Shown: piece after piece, positions 62,266 to 64,000 of the stretch | How the letters are laid out: every line of letters begins with the position of its first letter | Position numbering within the stretch: the first letter of the stretch is position 1 | From: Ohtaekwangia sp035628875 | GTDB lineage: Bacteria > Bacteroidota > Bacteroidia > Cytophagales > Cyclobacteriaceae | Assembly (NCBI GenBank): GCA_035628875.1 | Contig: DASPIZ010000020.1 | Span: 44,848-108,847 of the forward strand | Direction of reading: 5' to 3' | DNA: 64,000 bases | Notes under the pieces: model-generated | Database searches by the model: none | What the model saw: the letters and a program-made list of their open reading frames with translations, nothing else | What the model was told of the DNA's origin: nothing | Translations under genes and position numbers: made by a program

Positions 62266-62873
62266 ATGGAAGAATTTTTCACCCAAACCTTAGGGATCAG
62301 CGATGAAGCATTCAGTTTCGTTTTTTTGCCGTTGCTTATTTTTTTAGCACGTATTGCTGACGTATCTATAATACTGTACGAATAATTTATGTACTGGGGG
62401 GAAGACGATGGACGGCAACGTTGCTTGGGTTTTTTGAATCTTTTATATGGCTAATGGCGATTCGACAAATCTTCGAACACCTGGACAACTGGATATGCTA
62501 TGTCGCATACCCGGGAGGTTTTGCATTCGGTATCTACGTCGGGATGCTAATGGAGGAACGTATTGCATATGGTAAGGTGATCGTAAGGATTATTACCCGA
62601 AAGGAAGTGAATGAACTGATCACGTATCTGAATAAAAACAAGTTTCGGTTTACACATGTAAATGCCATCGGGCCTGATGGTCATGAAAATCTTGTCTTTA
62701 CGGTGTTGCAACGCGAGAGCCTGGAAAATTTACTTGATACATTACGCGTTATCCTTCCTACTGCTTTCTATACTGTTGAGAAAGTAAACCGCGCAGCAGA
62801 GAGTGTTGCCATCGATACCGAATCGCACGGAAGCCGGTTTACATCCTGGCTCAGAAGTATCCGCAGGGAGTAG
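62266..62873 (+). pseudogene. DUF5698/DUF2179 (UPF0316) membrane protein, frameshifted
   Basis: The first 39 codons (from ATG 62266) encode LPLLIFLARIADVSI, the usual first helix of this family, and then reach TAA at 62383-62385. The following frame resumes the family exactly from ACTGTACGAATA (TVRIIYVLGG) through FFESFIWLMAIRQI to the DUF2179 part ending near 62873. The junction near 62368-62373 has two bases (ATA AT ACT) where the family's Gly codon (DVSIGT) is expected, so one base has been lost. The total of 608 bases is one short of 203 codons. This could be a real disruption or a sequencing error; a productive programmed shift was tested and rejected. Confidence 0.8.
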
Positions 62874-62936
62874 AAATGATTCAGAAAAATATTATGTACT
62901 TTCGCAGACGTCTCTTAAAAACCAAACTACATTAAA

Positions 62937-63857
62937 ATGAAAACAATCCGTTTAGTGCTACTTGTATTGGTGGCTTTTGCTTTCACTTCTCCTGCTGATG
63001 TAAAGTTAGAATACACTTTCAAAGTTGGCGACGAATACACCTGGTCACAATTGACCAAACAAACCATCAAGCAATCTTTTGGAGGAATGGAACAAAACAT
63101 AGAAAACAACATTGAAGGTGAAATGAATTTGAAAGTAAAAGCCTTAACACCCAATGGAGCAGAAATTGAAACAACTTTTACACGCCTCAAACATACGATG
63201 ACTAGTCCACAAATGAATTCTGTTATGGATAGCGAAGGTGCGGATGACAAAATGGAAAACAAGATATTTAAGGCTTTGCTAAATAAACCGTTTTCTCTAT
63301 TCCTTACTAAACTTGGAAAAATTGAAAAGGTGGAGAACATGGAAAACCTTTGGTCTGGATTAAGTGGTTTAGGATTAGATGAAAATGAATTGGCAGCCCG
63401 TAAGCAAAGCCTTCAGCAAATGTTTGGGGAGTCAGCCATTAAAAGCGGTTTTGAACAGGCTTTTGTTACGTATCCTGAAAACAAGGTAAAACCTGGTGAT
63501 ACCTGGAAAGTTACCGTTACTCCACCTATGAATTTTCCGCTTTCTCTTGAAAACACCTGGAGCTTTACCGGTGTCGAAGGAAACGCCGCTAAACTTACCG
63601 CCGATGGGGTGGCTACGACCAGTGATAAAGAAAAAGCCATTAGTCTTCCCGGTGGTCTGAAAGCGAAAATCGACCTCGGAGGAAAACAGGCGATGAAATC
63701 GTCAATAGATACTAAAAGTGGGTGGCCCACTAAACTGGATATGATGTCGGAACTTAAAGGAAAAATGATCCTGCTTGCCGGTGGTCCAATTCCTGAAGAC
63801 ATGGATATTCCAATGGAAATATTTTCTGAGAATTCATTCACAATGAAAAAGAAGTAG
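62937..63857 (+). CDS. DUF6263 family exported protein
   Basis: A 306-residue protein with a signal peptide ending FTSPAD (about residue 20). The mature part is beta-rich: LEYTFKVGDEYTWSQLTKQT, IEGEMNLKVKALTPNGAEIE, NKVKPGDTWKVTVTPPMN and the central LNKPFSLFLTKLGKIEKVEN, which match the DUF6263 family of secreted Bacteroidota proteins. Function is unknown. A -7-like TACTTTCG is found 30-40 bases upstream, a weak promoter candidate. Nothing after its stop is coding. Confidence 0.8.
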   Translation: MKTIRLVLLVLVAFAFTSPADVKLEYTFKVGDEYTWSQLTKQTIKQSFGGMEQNIENNIEGEMNLKVKALTPNGAEIETTFTRLKHTMTSPQMNSVMDSEGADDKMENKIFKALLNKPFSLFLTKLGKIEKVENMENLWSGLSGLGLDENELAARKQSLQQMFGESAIKSGFEQAFVTYPENKVKPGDTWKVTVTPPMNFPLSLENTWSFTGVEGNAAKLTADGVATTSDKEKAISLPGGLKAKIDLGGKQAMKSSIDTKSGWPTKLDMMSELKGKMILLAGGPIPEDMDIPMEIFSENSFTMKKK

Positions 63858-63908
63858 GTATTCAATTGATATTTGATCTCAAATCGATGGCATAGTCATT
63901 CAGTGTAT

Positions 63909-63935
63909 TCTTCCGTGTCTTCCGTGATTTCTGTG
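63909..63935. repeat. Three nine-base tandem repeat units
   Basis: TCTTCCGTG, TCTTCCGTG and ATTTCTGTG in direct succession. On the minus strand the block reads as CACGGAAGA units. I see no gene in the 143 bases after the DUF6263 stop. Repeats of this type recur between genes in several Bacteroidota, from memory, but their role is unknown. Confidence 0.5.
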
Positions 63936-64000
63936 AGCTGAAAAAAAGCTTACTGAGACCAAGGAGAATTCTTTCTGAGAAAATGATTTTACTTGAGATT

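Noticed and set aside
62338..62346. A slippery-type heptamer (T TTT TTA) before the frameshift in the DUF5698 gene
   Set aside because: A minus-one slip here reaches a stop (TGA at 62358-62360) before the family sequence resumes, and the normal frame is still needed up to 62370. So it cannot explain the gene by programmed frameshifting.
1..64000. tRNA, rRNA, CRISPR, insertion sequences and prophage
   Set aside because: I found no cloverleaf-like or rRNA sequence, no regularly spaced repeats, and no transposase or integrase genes; gaps are short and all long frames are housekeeping-type proteins.

Overview
This window looks like chromosomal housekeeping DNA from a Bacteroidota bacterium, most likely of the order Cytophagales. 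The signs are a GldJ-type gliding/type IX secretion lipoprotein, a BamA-Skp-Skp envelope cluster with DUF6089 outer-membrane proteins, paired DUF3857 proteins, DUF4175 and DUF6263 proteins, start codons without strong Shine-Dalgarno sequences, and several promoters of the Bacteroidota type (TTG or similar, 19-20 bases, TAnnTTTG). I see no rRNA or tRNA gene, insertion sequence, prophage or CRISPR array. The left edge cuts a VOC-family gene, and the last 140 bases hold no gene.

Layout. 0-4 kb: VOC protein and nitronate monooxygenase, then an AT-rich divergent gap with three DnaA-box-like sites, two secreted thioredoxin-fold proteins, an SMR exporter and two small unknowns. 4.2-10.1 kb: a beta-oxidation operon, marR-fadN-fadA-fadE, closed by a clear terminator. 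10.2-21.1 kb: a minus-strand run of DUF4175 protein, RsbW-like kinase, YbeY, MnmG, methyltransferase, Ig-like lipoprotein and TPR protein. Between ybeY and mnmG lie a perfect DnaA box and two near-perfect parS sites. 21.2-28.7 kb: AhpD-like protein, ComF, GldJ, Mfd and small thiol proteins. 28.7-32.8 kb: THUMP-like methyltransferase, a LAB_N membrane protein, a BaiN-like flavoprotein and an LD-carboxypeptidase.

32.9-41.7 kb is the envelope cluster: NAD kinase, CBS-domain protein, two DUF6089 proteins, UppS, BamA and two Skp/OmpH chaperones, all on the minus strand and often with no gap between genes. UppS supplies the undecaprenyl carrier, BamA inserts outer-membrane proteins, and the Skp-like proteins carry them across the periplasm. 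41.8-52 kb: CvpA, YqeY, PdxJ, three tandem TPM-domain proteins, GlyA, TatC, RpiB, a GT-C-like membrane protein, RbfA and a LolC/E-type permease. 52-64 kb: SNF2 ATPase, an LpxL-like acyltransferase, a short-chain dehydrogenase, two DUF3857 proteins, RadA, a frameshifted DUF5698 gene and a DUF6263 protein.

I do not see a clearly new biological system. The most interesting signal is non-coding: the parS pair next to mnmG, the scattered DnaA boxes, and a split parS-like inverted repeat upstream of comF, which together suggest the segregation or origin region of the chromosome. Other points worth a look are the single-base frameshift in the DUF5698 gene, the fadN-fadA-fadE gene order known from Bacillus, and a palindrome overlapping the probable marR promoter.
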